7,814 nt of DNA from the NCBI GenBank assembly GCA_964487455.1, contig CAZARE010000067.1:1-7814 (forward strand), written 5' to 3'. Origin of the DNA: DASWJZ01 sp964487455. GTDB taxonomy: Bacteria; Pseudomonadota; Alphaproteobacteria; Rhizobiales; Afifellaceae. The translations under genes were made by a program, and so were the position numbers. The notes beneath the pieces are model-generated. The model had not been told where the DNA came from, made no database searches, and saw nothing but the letters and a program-made list of their open reading frames with translations. Positions 1 to 6,878 of this stretch are shown one piece after another. Positions within the stretch are counted from its first letter, which is position 1, and each line of letters opens with the position of its first letter.

Positions 1-2
1 GC

Positions 3-383
3 GTGCAGGTGTTCGGCAACAACGCGGCGCTCACCTTCGCCGGCAGCCAGGGCCATTTCGAGCTGAACGTCTACAACCCTGTCATGGCTTATAACTTCCT
101 GCAGTCGGTGCGCCTGCTCGCCGACGCGGCGAACAGCTTCACCGACCGCTGCGTCGTCGGCATCAAGGCCAACGAGGAGCACATCCGCCAGCTCATGCAG
201 CGCTCGCTCATGCTGGTGACGGCGCTGGCGCCGAAGATCGGCTACGACAAGGCGGCGGAGATCGCCAAGACCGCCCACAAGAACGGCACCACTTTGCGCG
301 AGGAGGCGGTTGCGCTCGGCTTCGTAACGGCGGAGGAGTTCGACGAGATCGTACGGCCTGAGAATATGATCGGGCCGCGTTGA
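3..383 (+). CDS. fumC: Fumarate hydratase class II, C-terminal fragment (gene cut by the window edge)
   Basis: This is the last 126 or so residues of a class II (iron-independent) fumarase, the cytosolic homotetramer that interconverts fumarate and L-malate in the TCA cycle. The reading frame is open to the left edge, so the GTG at base 3 is an internal valine and not a start. The segments FELNVYNPVMAYNFLQSVRL, SLMLVTALAPKIGYDKAAEI and the ending RPENMIG match the C-terminal part of E. coli FumC closely in order and spacing. The family's catalytic GSSxMPxKxNP loop should lie just upstream, outside the window, so catalytic integrity cannot be checked here. A family member is about 460 residues, so roughly three quarters is missing. 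The stop at 381-383 is followed 17 bases later by the DUF4169 gene, suggesting co-transcription. The closest alternatives in the superfamily are aspartase and argininosuccinate lyase, but the tail fits fumarase best. Confidence 0.95.
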   Translation: MQVFGNNAALTFAGSQGHFELNVYNPVMAYNFLQSVRLLADAANSFTDRCVVGIKANEEHIRQLMQRSLMLVTALAPKIGYDKAAEIAKTAHKNGTTLREEAVALGFVTAEEFDEIVRPENMIGPR

Positions 384-400
384 GATCACGAGGCGAAGCG

Positions 401-589
401 ATGAGCGATGCCGTCAACCTCCGCCGGGCCCGGAAGCAGAAGCGCCGCGCAGAGAAAGAGCGCGCCGCCGCGCAGAACCGTTTCGCTCACGGACGGCCGA
501 TCTCCGAAAAGAAGGCGGCGCGGCGCGCCGGCGTGCTCGACGCGAAGCGGCTTGAAGGGCACCGGCGCGATCCCGGTCCGCGAGACTGA
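401..589 (+). CDS. DUF4169 family small basic protein
   Basis: A 62-residue protein of unknown function. The start MSDAVNLRRARKQKRRAEKE and the later arrangement of basic residues, ending near LEGHRRD, resemble the DUF4169 family of short alphaproteobacterial proteins. I chose ATG 401 because the family begins MS(D/E)xxNLRxARK and because GAGG at 390-393 sits 7 bases upstream. An in-frame ATG at 380 overlaps the fumC stop and would add seven unrelated residues. The protein has about 20 Arg/Lys against 8 Asp/Glu and is predicted mostly helical, with no signal peptide or membrane segment. Such a charge could favour nucleic acid or ribosome binding, but that is inference only. It lies between fumC and an RHH protein, an arrangement I recall from other Rhizobiales. 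No function should be assigned. Confidence 0.85.
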   Translation: MSDAVNLRRARKQKRRAEKERAAAQNRFAHGRPISEKKAARRAGVLDAKRLEGHRRDPGPRD

Positions 590-609
590 CCGATGCAACC
601 AACCCGACC

Positions 610-846
610 ATGATCAGAAAGCGCTCCGTCACTCTCAACGCCCACGCCACCAGCGTTTCGCTCGAGGATCAGTACTGGGAAGAGTTGAAACGGATGGCGT
701 CGGAGCTCGACCTGTCGCTTGCCACGCTGATCGAACGTGTCGATGCGGCGCGCGGCACGCACAACCTCTCCTCCGCCTTGCGGCTTGCCGTCCTCGCCGA
801 TCTGAAGGCGAAGATCGCGGAGACGCCGCCTTCTAGCGGACCTTGA
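610..846 (+). CDS. Ribbon-helix-helix (RHH_4-type) protein
   Basis: A 78-residue protein with the RHH_4 pattern. It has a basic N-terminal strand (IRKRSVTLNAHATSVSLE, about residues 2-19), a first helix (QYWEELKRMASEL, 21-33), a turn (D-L-S) and a second helix (LATLIERVDAARG). Then comes the family's NLSSALRLAVLADLK segment (52-66). Ribbon-helix-helix proteins bind DNA as dimers through the paired N-terminal strands and usually repress transcription; no target is visible here. ATG 610 is the only sensible start: it includes the whole strand and follows the DUF4169 stop by 20 bases. No clear Shine-Dalgarno sequence precedes it, so expression may depend on coupling to the upstream gene. Its last 14 bases, including the stop, overlap the 3' end of the opposite-strand AsmA gene. 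Confidence 0.85.
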   Translation: MIRKRSVTLNAHATSVSLEDQYWEELKRMASELDLSLATLIERVDAARGTHNLSSALRLAVLADLKAKIAETPPSSGP

Positions 847-3800
847 CCACCACTCCGTTCGGCAAGGTCCTGTAGACCGGCCGCTGTTCCACCGGTTGCG
901 GCTCTGGAGCGGGCGTCTGCGTCTGCCGGGCGGGACGCGGCGCAGGCTGCGGCTCGGCCGCTTCGGGCGGTGCCGGGGGCACAAGGTCGATCGGCGCTGA
1001 CACCGCCGCCGCCGACGGTTGCGATGCTGGCGACGGCTGGCCCTCGGTCACTGTGCTTTCCGTCGCGCCCGTCGTCAGCTCGGCCTCCAACGCAGCTTCC
1101 TCCGCGGCCAGTCGCTCCGCTTCCTCGGCGGCCTGCCGCGCCGCTTCCTCGTCCGCCCGGCGCTCCGCCTCCTCCTGTTGCCGCTGCAGCTCCTCGAGCT
1201 CTTCAAGCTTGCGCTGCAGGAAGCGGCTGCGGAGCAGATTGAGCAGCGGATCGAGATCGATCTCCCGCTGCGGCCGCATGATCGGCCCGCTGAAGGTCAC
1301 CGGAACGTAGGGTTGCGCCTCCTCTTGCCCGCCCTCTTCGATGCGGACGGTCCATTGGCTCTCAAGCGCGAGCGTGTTCAGATCGAACATCGCGCCCGCA
1401 AGCACCTTGGTCGTGCCGGCGGAAAGCGAGACCGTGGGAACGCTGACCACGCCGTTCGCGAGCGCGAGCGAGCCCGTTGCCCGCCCGAATGCCAGCGCCC
1501 CGGACGCAAACAGGCTGGCGAAGATTTCGCGCGCCGCATCCTCGTCGGGGTCCGCTTCGCCCTCAGCGGCGGCCATCACGGCTGTCAGTGCGTCGGCGTT
1601 GAGGCTGTTCAGCCGCCCTTCGCTGACGGAGAACGAGCCGCTGCCTGACAGCGTCGCGATAATGCCGGCTATGCTGCGGCCGCTCCCCTCTGCCTCGAAG
1701 GAAAGATCGAGCGTGCCGGAGGCGGTCGGAAGGCCGACCCGCTCCCACACGAGCGCTTGAAGCGCCACGTCCTCAAGCTCGGCGCGGATCGAGAGGCCCA
1801 CCTGGCCTTCGCTTCTCGTCGCTCCGATCAAGCCGCGTAGCGAGCCGCCCGCAAAGGCGGATTCGGAAAGCTCGATCTCAAGCTTGCCGTCCTCGCCCAG
1901 GGCGAAATCGAGCTTTGCCTCCGTCGCCTCGATCGGCGCCCCGAGATCGAGCCTTCCCGCGCTCAAGTTGAAGTCGACGGAGATATTCTCCGGCAAGGTT
2001 CGTGTAAGCGGCGCGTCGCTCCAATTGTATCTCTCGACGGTTGGCGCCACGCCGACGGCCAGCGCGGCGAGAGCCGGCAGCGAAGCATCGGTCAGCTCAA
2101 GCGAGCCCGAAAGGTCTATGCCGCTTCTGAAATCCGCGGCCAGCGAACCGCCAATCTGGCGCCCATCGAAATGTCCGTCGCTGAGCGTGAGCCGAAGCTC
2201 CTCGCTTCCGTACTCGAGCCGTCCCGAAGCAAATGCCGCATGCCCCTCTCCGACACCGGGCACCGCCACGCCGGCAAGCAACAGTGCGGCATCGATATCG
2301 GCGCTCTCGGCGGTGAAGTCCCCCGCCAGAGCGATGTGTCCGTCGCTCAGCGCAGTCTTCCCGTCATAGGTGACATCGATGCCGGCGACAGCGCCCTCCA
2401 CCCGCAGCCTGCCCTCCGACGCCAGGGCTCCGTCGAAGTCGGCATTGATCCGCAGCGGCGCCGAGGACACCGGCAGGACGTCGAAGCCAAGCTGCCGTAG
2501 GACTTTCGCGCTATCCTCCCCGTCGGCGCGCAGCCTCAGGGTTCCGGCGAGTGTCTCTGGCGCGGCGAGCGATCCCGCGCCCTCCGCCTGTAGGGAGAGG
2601 TGCGTGTCTGCGAAACTGCCGGTCAGCTCCAGCGAGACGCGCTCCCCCGCAGCGCCCGCCTCGGCGGATATATCGGCGACGACCGGCGAGAGCACGGGTG
2701 CCACGTCCTCAAAATGCCGGGCGGCGCGGCTCTCCGGCAGCACGCTCACGAGAAACTTCGCAGCGCCGCCGATATCGTCGGCCCTTACCGACGCGTCGAT
2801 GCGTCCGTACGGCGTGCCGAAGGGATCCTGGATGCTGCCGTTCGCGCTGATGCTGGCGCCGGCAAGGTCCGCGACCGAGAGCCTGCGGAAGTTCAATCGT
2901 CCGTTCTCCAGCCCGCCCTCGACCAGAACGGATTGCGCTTCGACGCCGCCCGCCGTCAGCTCGTCGGCGCGGAACGACAGCGTCATCTGATCGACTCCGC
3001 CGGCCGTCACCGCCTTGCCGACAAGGAGCTCCGCCAAGGCGCGCGTCTCGACGAGGTCGGCGCGCTCGGCGGTGAGATCGACGGTGACGAAGACGTGTCC
3101 CGACTGGGGGAAGCGGCGCACATCGACGGTGCCTTCGACTGCTCCCGCGGCGGTCGTCGCGCGGAGGCCGGAGAGGCGCTGGTTGCCGGGGGTGAGATCA
3201 AGGTCCGCCTCCACGCTGAAGGGGCCGATCCGGCCTGCGGAACCGGCCGCGCCACGCCACCAAGCGGCGAACGCCGTCGGGCGCTGGGACGCCATGCGCG
3301 CATGGCCGCGGAACGTTGTGTCTGACGAGAGGCCGAGCGTGCCGCTGATGTCGAGTCGCGTGTCGCCCGGCAGCATCGCGGCGAAGTTCTCCACCTTCCA
3401 CGAATTGCCGATTGTCTCCAGGTCGATGCCGACGGCCTGGATCAAGCCGCCCCCCGCCACCACGCCCTGCGCGTCGAGGCGGAGTGTGCCTGGCAGCGAC
3501 GGCGGCGAGACGCGCGGCAGCAGCTCGACGAGTGAAACCAGCGCCGTTTCGATGGCGAATGGGCTCTCCTCGCCACCGGCCAGGGTCCGGTCGAGGTCTA
3601 TCTGACGCGCGTTGAGCGCGATATCGAAACGGGGCTTGGCTCCGAAGTCGATCTGGCCGGACGCCTCGACGATAAGCGGCCGTTCGGTCGCGCCGTAGGA
3701 GATCTGCATCTCCTGCAAGGTCAGTCCGGCCGGCTCGAGCGCAAATGCGCCGGCCGCGCGGAAATCGGTCCAGCGCGTGCGCGGCCCTTCCGGGCTCTCG

Positions 3801-4534
3801 GGCTGCATGCCCTCGATGGTGGCGGTTCCCTCGTAGCTCGGCGGCGTCTCGGCGGAGAGATGCAGAGTTCCGTTCGTCGACAACGTCACCGGGATACGCG
3901 GCGAGCTGACCAGGAGCTTCAGGGCGACCGTGTTGAGGTTGGTGTAGCGGCCGAGCCCGGCGCGAACCTCGACCGGCTCGCCGTCGAGCAGGAAGCTTGC
4001 CTCCACCTTTCCGGGGCCGAGCAACGTGCTCGCTTCGATGACCGCATCGACGGCGTCCGCCTGCCAGGTCCGGCCGTTGGCGCTGTCGGAAATGAGGACG
4101 CTGCCCTCGATGATCTGGAGTCGCTCCAGCGATACGCGGTCCGGATCGAGACGCCATTCGCCCCCGAAGAGGCCGCGGTTATCCGCCAGCCCGCCAATGT
4201 CGATGTGAAAGCGCGGCCGCTCGACCGCCATCTGGATCACGCGCACCTCGCCCTTCAGAAGCGGCGCGAGCTCCACCTCGGCGCGGAATCTCTCCATCTC
4301 CACGTCGGGCCGCTCGCCGTCGCCGACGTGAATGTCGGTGAAGCTCAAGACGGGCGTCGGCAGCAGCCGCACGCTGGCCTTGCCCTGCACGGTCACGGGC
4401 CGCCCGACATAAGCCGCGGCCTCGCGCTCGAAGGTCTCGCGATACGAAGTCCAATCGACGAAATGCGGCCCGATCAGCGCGGTGAACAGTACCGCGATGA
4501 CGAGCAAGCCGGCCGTGATGAAGACCTTGCTCAG
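833..4534 (-). CDS. AsmA-family inner-membrane-anchored periplasmic protein
   Basis: A protein of about 1,233 residues of the AsmA superfamily (AsmA, YhdP, TamB relatives), large periplasmic beta-rich proteins linked to phospholipid transport and outer-membrane integrity. Residues 4-22 (VFITAGLLVIAVLFTALIG) form one membrane anchor, followed by PHFVDWTSYR, typical of AsmA N-termini. Hundreds of residues of alternating beta-strand repeats follow. An AsmA_2-like C-terminal region lies at about 900-1105, with motifs such as GSGSFSVSEGRL and PVTFSGPIMRP. After it come an Ala/Glu-rich coiled coil (about 1111-1151), a Pro-rich stretch (about 1166-1220) and a basic end, LPNGVVVKVR. I place the start at CTG 4534: GAGGAGG lies 6 bases upstream, the codon overlaps the preceding stop as CTGA, and the anchor is then complete. 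The first conventional start is TTG 4507, which lacks a ribosome binding site and removes part of the anchor. The family call is firm; substrate and partner are unknown. Confidence 0.88.
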   Translation of the reverse strand: MSKVFITAGLLVIAVLFTALIGPHFVDWTSYRETFEREAAAYVGRPVTVQGKASVRLLPTPVLSFTDIHVGDGERPDVEMERFRAEVELAPLLKGEVRVIQMAVERPRFHIDIGGLADNRGLFGGEWRLDPDRVSLERLQIIEGSVLISDSANGRTWQADAVDAVIEASTLLGPGKVEASFLLDGEPVEVRAGLGRYTNLNTVALKLLVSSPRIPVTLSTNGTLHLSAETPPSYEGTATIEGMQPESPEGPRTRWTDFRAAGAFALEPAGLTLQEMQISYGATERPLIVEASGQIDFGAKPRFDIALNARQIDLDRTLAGGEESPFAIETALVSLVELLPRVSPPSLPGTLRLDAQGVVAGGGLIQAVGIDLETIGNSWKVENFAAMLPGDTRLDISGTLGLSSDTTFRGHARMASQRPTAFAAWWRGAAGSAGRIGPFSVEADLDLTPGNQRLSGLRATTAAGAVEGTVDVRRFPQSGHVFVTVDLTAERADLVETRALAELLVGKAVTAGGVDQMTLSFRADELTAGGVEAQSVLVEGGLENGRLNFRRLSVADLAGASISANGSIQDPFGTPYGRIDASVRADDIGGAAKFLVSVLPESRAARHFEDVAPVLSPVVADISAEAGAAGERVSLELTGSFADTHLSLQAEGAGSLAAPETLAGTLRLRADGEDSAKVLRQLGFDVLPVSSAPLRINADFDGALASEGRLRVEGAVAGIDVTYDGKTALSDGHIALAGDFTAESADIDAALLLAGVAVPGVGEGHAAFASGRLEYGSEELRLTLSDGHFDGRQIGGSLAADFRSGIDLSGSLELTDASLPALAALAVGVAPTVERYNWSDAPLTRTLPENISVDFNLSAGRLDLGAPIEATEAKLDFALGEDGKLEIELSESAFAGGSLRGLIGATRSEGQVGLSIRAELEDVALQALVWERVGLPTASGTLDLSFEAEGSGRSIAGIIATLSGSGSFSVSEGRLNSLNADALTAVMAAAEGEADPDEDAAREIFASLFASGALAFGRATGSLALANGVVSVPTVSLSAGTTKVLAGAMFDLNTLALESQWTVRIEEGGQEEAQPYVPVTFSGPIMRPQREIDLDPLLNLLRSRFLQRKLEELEELQRQQEEAERRADEEAARQAAEEAERLAAEEAALEAELTTGATESTVTEGQPSPASQPSAAAVSAPIDLVPPAPPEAAEPQPAPRPARQTQTPAPEPQPVEQRPVYRTLPNGVVVKVR
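838..870. terminator. Possible bidirectional terminator hairpin at the convergent gene ends
   Basis: GGACCTTG at 838-845 and CAAGGTCC at 863-870 form a perfect 8-bp inverted repeat with a 17-base loop. It sits where the RHH gene (+) and the AsmA gene (-) end, and lies almost wholly inside the AsmA 3' coding end. Neither side has a run of T residues, so a classical intrinsic terminator is not shown. It could instead slow polymerase or protect RNA 3' ends. The long loop weakens the case. Confidence 0.35.
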
Positions 4535-5964
4535 CTCGAGCCTCCTCGTGGCAACTCCGCTGCCAGCCGCACGATCTTACCCGGATTCAGGATGTTCAAG
4601 GGATCGATCGCCGCTTTGATCGTCCGCATCACGCCGAGCGCCGATCCCAGCTCGCCCTCCAGATAGGCCATCTTGCCCTGCCCTATCCCGTGCTCTCCCG
4701 TGCACGTGCCGTCCATGGCGATCGCCCGCTCGGCGAGCCGCCCGACAAGCTCCTCGGCCGCCTTGACCTCCGCAGCGCTCCCCCTGTCGACGAGGACGCT
4801 CAGATGAAAATTGCCGTCGCCCGCATGTCCGACGATCGGCGCCGTGATGCCGAGCCGCTCCAGGTCCGCCTTGGTTTCCATCACGCAATCGGCAAGCCGC
4901 GAGATCGGCACGCACACGTCGGTGGCGAAGACATCGGCGCCAGGCCGCAGCGCGCGCACCGCGAAATAGGCGTCGTGCCGCGCCTGCCACAGCCGCTGCC
5001 TGTCCTCCTCGCGCGTCTCCCAACGAAAGCCGCCGCCGCCAAATTCCTCGGCGATCGCGCCGAATTCCTTTGCCTGCTCCGCCACGCCAGCCGGCGTCCC
5101 GTGAAACTCCAGGAACAGCGCCGGGCTATCCGGCAGCTCGAGCTTGGAATGCGCGTTGCAGGCGCGCATCTGTAACTCGTCGAGCAGCTCGATCCGCGCC
5201 ATCGGGATCCCGTACTGAATTGTCGCGATCACCGCCCGGCAGGCCGATTCCACGTCGGGGAAGCTGCACACCGCCGCCGATATCGCCTGCGGGATCCCCT
5301 GCAGCCTCAGCGTGAGCTGCGTGATGATGCCGAGCGTGCCCTCCGAGCCGATGAGGAGCCGCGTGAGATCGTAGCCGGCGGATGTCTTCCTTGCCCTGTT
5401 CGCCGTCTTGATGACGGAGCCGTCGGGCATCACGGCCGTCAGGTTGAGCACATTGTCCTTCATCGTGCCGTAGCGGACGGCGTTGGTACCCGAGGCGCGC
5501 GTCGAAGCCATGCCGCCGAGGCTGGCATCTGCGCCCGGGTCGATGGGGAAGAACAGACCCTGGTCGTGCAGATAGGCATTCAGCTGCTTGCGGGTCACGC
5601 CTGGTTCCACCACGCAGTCGAGGTCCTCCGCGTGAACCGCGACAATTCGGTTCATGCGGGAGAGATCGACCGATATGCCACCGTAAGGTGCATTAAGATG
5701 CCCTTCAAGCGAGGAGCCGGCCCCGAATGCGATGACCGGGGTCAGGTGATCCGCGCAGACCCGCACGATCTCGCTCACCTCGTCCGTGCTTTCCGCGAAG
5801 ATGACGGCGTCTGGCGGCTGGTTCGGAATCCAGGTCATCGTATGGCCGTGCTGCTCGCGCACGGACGCCGCTTCGCTCAGCCGCTCGCCAAACCTCTGCT
5901 TGAGCACGGAGATTGCCAGCGCGATCCCGCTCTCATTACGTCTCGCTGCCGCGGCCGATGGCAT
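4531..5964 (-). CDS. FAD-linked D-lactate dehydrogenase (cytochrome type, LDHD/Dld1-like)
   Basis: A 477-residue flavoprotein of the FAD_binding_4 plus FAD-oxidase_C architecture. It would oxidise D-lactate or a related D-2-hydroxyacid to the 2-oxoacid and pass electrons to the respiratory chain. The FAD domain (about 45-220) contains PVIAFGAGSSLEGH (76-89), VVEPGVTRKQLNAYL (118-132), DPGADASLGGMA (142-153), ASGTNAVRYGTM (157-168) and IGSEGTLGIITQ (205-216). The C-terminal domain contains VGHAGDGNFH (378-387) and GTCTGEHGIGQGK (419-431). H380, H387 and E424 are the expected metal and active-site residues by analogy. Block by block it resembles human LDHD more than GlcD or alkyl-DHAP synthase. 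ATG 5964 is chosen because AAGGGAG lies 10 bases upstream and the 40 in-frame residues before it look non-coding. There is no signal peptide. Its stop overlaps the AsmA start. The exact substrate is uncertain, as this family also includes D-2-hydroxyglutarate and other D-hydroxyacid dehydrogenases. Confidence 0.92.
   Translation of the reverse strand: MPSAAAARRNESGIALAISVLKQRFGERLSEAASVREQHGHTMTWIPNQPPDAVIFAESTDEVSEIVRVCADHLTPVIAFGAGSSLEGHLNAPYGGISVDLSRMNRIVAVHAEDLDCVVEPGVTRKQLNAYLHDQGLFFPIDPGADASLGGMASTRASGTNAVRYGTMKDNVLNLTAVMPDGSVIKTANRARKTSAGYDLTRLLIGSEGTLGIITQLTLRLQGIPQAISAAVCSFPDVESACRAVIATIQYGIPMARIELLDELQMRACNAHSKLELPDSPALFLEFHGTPAGVAEQAKEFGAIAEEFGGGGFRWETREEDRQRLWQARHDAYFAVRALRPGADVFATDVCVPISRLADCVMETKADLERLGITAPIVGHAGDGNFHLSVLVDRGSAAEVKAAEELVGRLAERAIAMDGTCTGEHGIGQGKMAYLEGELGSALGVMRTIKAAIDPLNILNPGKIVRLAAELPRGGSS
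4541..4547 (-). promoter_or_regulatory. Ribosome binding site that decides the AsmA start (GAGGAGG)
   Basis: On the - strand these bases read GAGGAGG, a near-perfect anti-16S match inside the last codons of the D-lactate dehydrogenase gene. Six bases separate it from the CTG at 4534. It lies 33 bases before the TTG at 4507, too far to serve it. This spacing is the main reason for choosing the CTG start. Confidence 0.75.
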
Positions 5965-6073
5965 GGGGTGCCCGCTCCCTTGCTCCGGTCCCGCCGGTAA
6001 GATGACGCCAAAGGGAGGCCGAGCGCCAGCCCCTGACTTGCATTCGATGAAATTGTGATTTGGCGGCTCTTCT

Positions 6074-6089
6074 CCGGCGCACACGCCGG
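6074..6089. repeat. Short perfect inverted repeat, possible operator
   Basis: CCGGCG and CGCCGG flank a CACA loop, giving a 6-bp perfect dyad in the divergent promoter region, about 110 bases before the D-lactate dehydrogenase start and 145 bases before the DUF1326 start. It could be an operator or RNA hairpin. Six GC-only base pairs are common by chance in DNA this rich in GC, so support is weak. Confidence 0.2.
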
Positions 6090-6221
6090 TTGGGACGTTG
6101 ATGCGTTATTTTGCGGCGGCGCGGAGAGATCGAGGATATGGAAGTGGGACGCTGGCCGAGATGCCATGCCGGCGTCACATTCGGAGACCAGCGTTCGCGA
6201 GTCTGGCTCATGGCTCAAAAT

Positions 6222-6228
6222 GGGAGGT
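6222..6228 (+). promoter_or_regulatory. Ribosome binding site deciding the DUF1326 start
   Basis: GGGAGGT lies 5 bases before ATG 6234. An in-frame ATG at 6210 lies upstream of this site and lacks one of its own, so the downstream ATG is preferred. Confidence 0.75.
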
Positions 6229-6233
6229 CCGTC

Positions 6234-6869
6234 ATGGCTCACGTCGACTGGGCGATCAAAGGCCCCGAGCTGTCTACCTGCAACTGCGACTGGGGATGCC
6301 CCTGCCAGTTCAACGCTTTGCCGACGCGCGGCAACTGCCGCGCCGTGGTCGCGTTGCGGGTCGATGAGGGGCATTTCGGCGACGTGCGCCTCGACGGGCT
6401 GAAGGCCGTCGGCATTTTTGCTTGGCCGGGGGCCATCCACGAGGGCCGCGGAGAGGCCTTGGCGATTGTCGACGAGCGCGCGACGCCCGAACAGCGGGAC
6501 GCGCTGCTGAAAATCCTGAGTGGGCAGGAGACCGACCCATTCGCAACCATATTCAACGTCGTCGCCGCGATGACCGAGACTTTCCACGACCCGCAGTTCA
6601 AGCCTATCGAGTTCGAGTTCGACCAGGAGAAGCGAACCGGGCGTTTCTCAGTGGCGGGGATCGTCGACGCCACGGCCGAGCCGATCAAGAACCCGGTCAG
6701 CGGGGCGGAGCATCGCGCCAGGGTCGCGCTGCCGCACGGCTTCGAGTATCTCGAGGCGGAATATGCGAGCAGCACCGCGAAAACGTCGGGCCCGATCGAG
6801 AACGACTGGAGCGGCCGCCATGCGCATTTCTGCATGCTGCATCTGGGGCCGAACGGCATCATCAACTGA
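6234..6869 (+). CDS. DUF1326 domain-containing cysteine-rich protein
   Basis: A 211-residue protein matching the DUF1326 family by its opening (VDWAIKGPELSTCNCDWGCPC), length and C-terminal segment. No biochemical role is established as far as I know. Two clusters stand out: C16, C18, C22, C24 and C35 near the N-terminus (CxCxxxCxC, then CQFN and C35), and D191-W-S-G-R-H196-A-H198-F-C200-M-L-H203 near the end. Such Cys/His sets suggest binding of a soft or transition metal, or redox activity; this is inference. There is no signal peptide or membrane helix, so it is probably cytoplasmic. ATG 6234 is chosen for the GGGAGGT 5 bases upstream; ATG 6210 would add eight residues. The DUF2182 membrane protein gene follows in the same reading frame after a 9-base gap. 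The two families commonly occur together, so they probably act together. Confidence 0.88.
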   Translation: MAHVDWAIKGPELSTCNCDWGCPCQFNALPTRGNCRAVVALRVDEGHFGDVRLDGLKAVGIFAWPGAIHEGRGEALAIVDERATPEQRDALLKILSGQETDPFATIFNVVAAMTETFHDPQFKPIEFEFDQEKRTGRFSVAGIVDATAEPIKNPVSGAEHRARVALPHGFEYLEAEYASSTAKTSGPIENDWSGRHAHFCMLHLGPNGIIN

Positions 6870-6878
6870 GCGCAGGCC

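Larger units (their letters stand above)
5965..6233. promoter_or_regulatory. Divergent intergenic region between D-lactate dehydrogenase and DUF1326 genes
   Basis: These 269 bases separate two outward-facing transcription units, so both promoters should lie here. I could not find a convincing -35/-10 pair on either strand. Visible structure: a perfect inverted repeat CCGGCG-CACA-CGCCGG (6074-6089), three copies of TGGCTCA close to the DUF1326 start, and a locally AT-richer patch around 6041-6062. Open frames crossing it encode no recognisable protein. Confidence 0.55.

Noticed and set aside
408..836. 142-residue + strand frame over DUF4169 and the RHH gene
   Set aside because: It runs out of frame through two recognised small proteins; the sequence is Arg-rich shadow.
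2600..3325. 241-residue open frame on the + strand
   Set aside because: It lies fully antisense to the AsmA gene, whose beta-repeat coding is clear. Its composition is the Arg/Ala/Gly-rich type typical of GC-rich shadow frames and it has no recognisable motif.
3198..4157. 319-residue - strand frame inside the AsmA gene
   Set aside because: It is a same-strand frame shadow. The AsmA frame is uninterrupted with plausible AsmA sequence throughout, while this one is Arg/Pro-rich with no motif.
3860..4666. 268-residue open frame on the + strand
   Set aside because: It is antisense across the AsmA N-terminus and the D-lactate dehydrogenase C-terminus, crossing two real genes; no domain or ribosome binding site supports it.
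5965..6084. 40-residue N-terminal extension of the D-lactate dehydrogenase
   Set aside because: The extension has no targeting-signal character, and a ribosome binding site precedes ATG 5964, which gives the usual family length.
6090..6111. TTGGGA and TTATTT as a promoter for DUF1326
   Set aside because: The gap between the two boxes is only 10 bases, far from the usual 16-18, and neither box is a good consensus match.
6111..6233. N-terminal extension of DUF1326 from the first open-frame codon
   Set aside because: The extra 41 residues do not resemble the family or a signal peptide, and GGGAGGT places the start at 6234.
5877..6587. 236-residue - strand frame covering the divergent intergenic region
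   Set aside because: It overlaps the starts of two recognised genes and lacks motifs and a convincing ribosome binding site.
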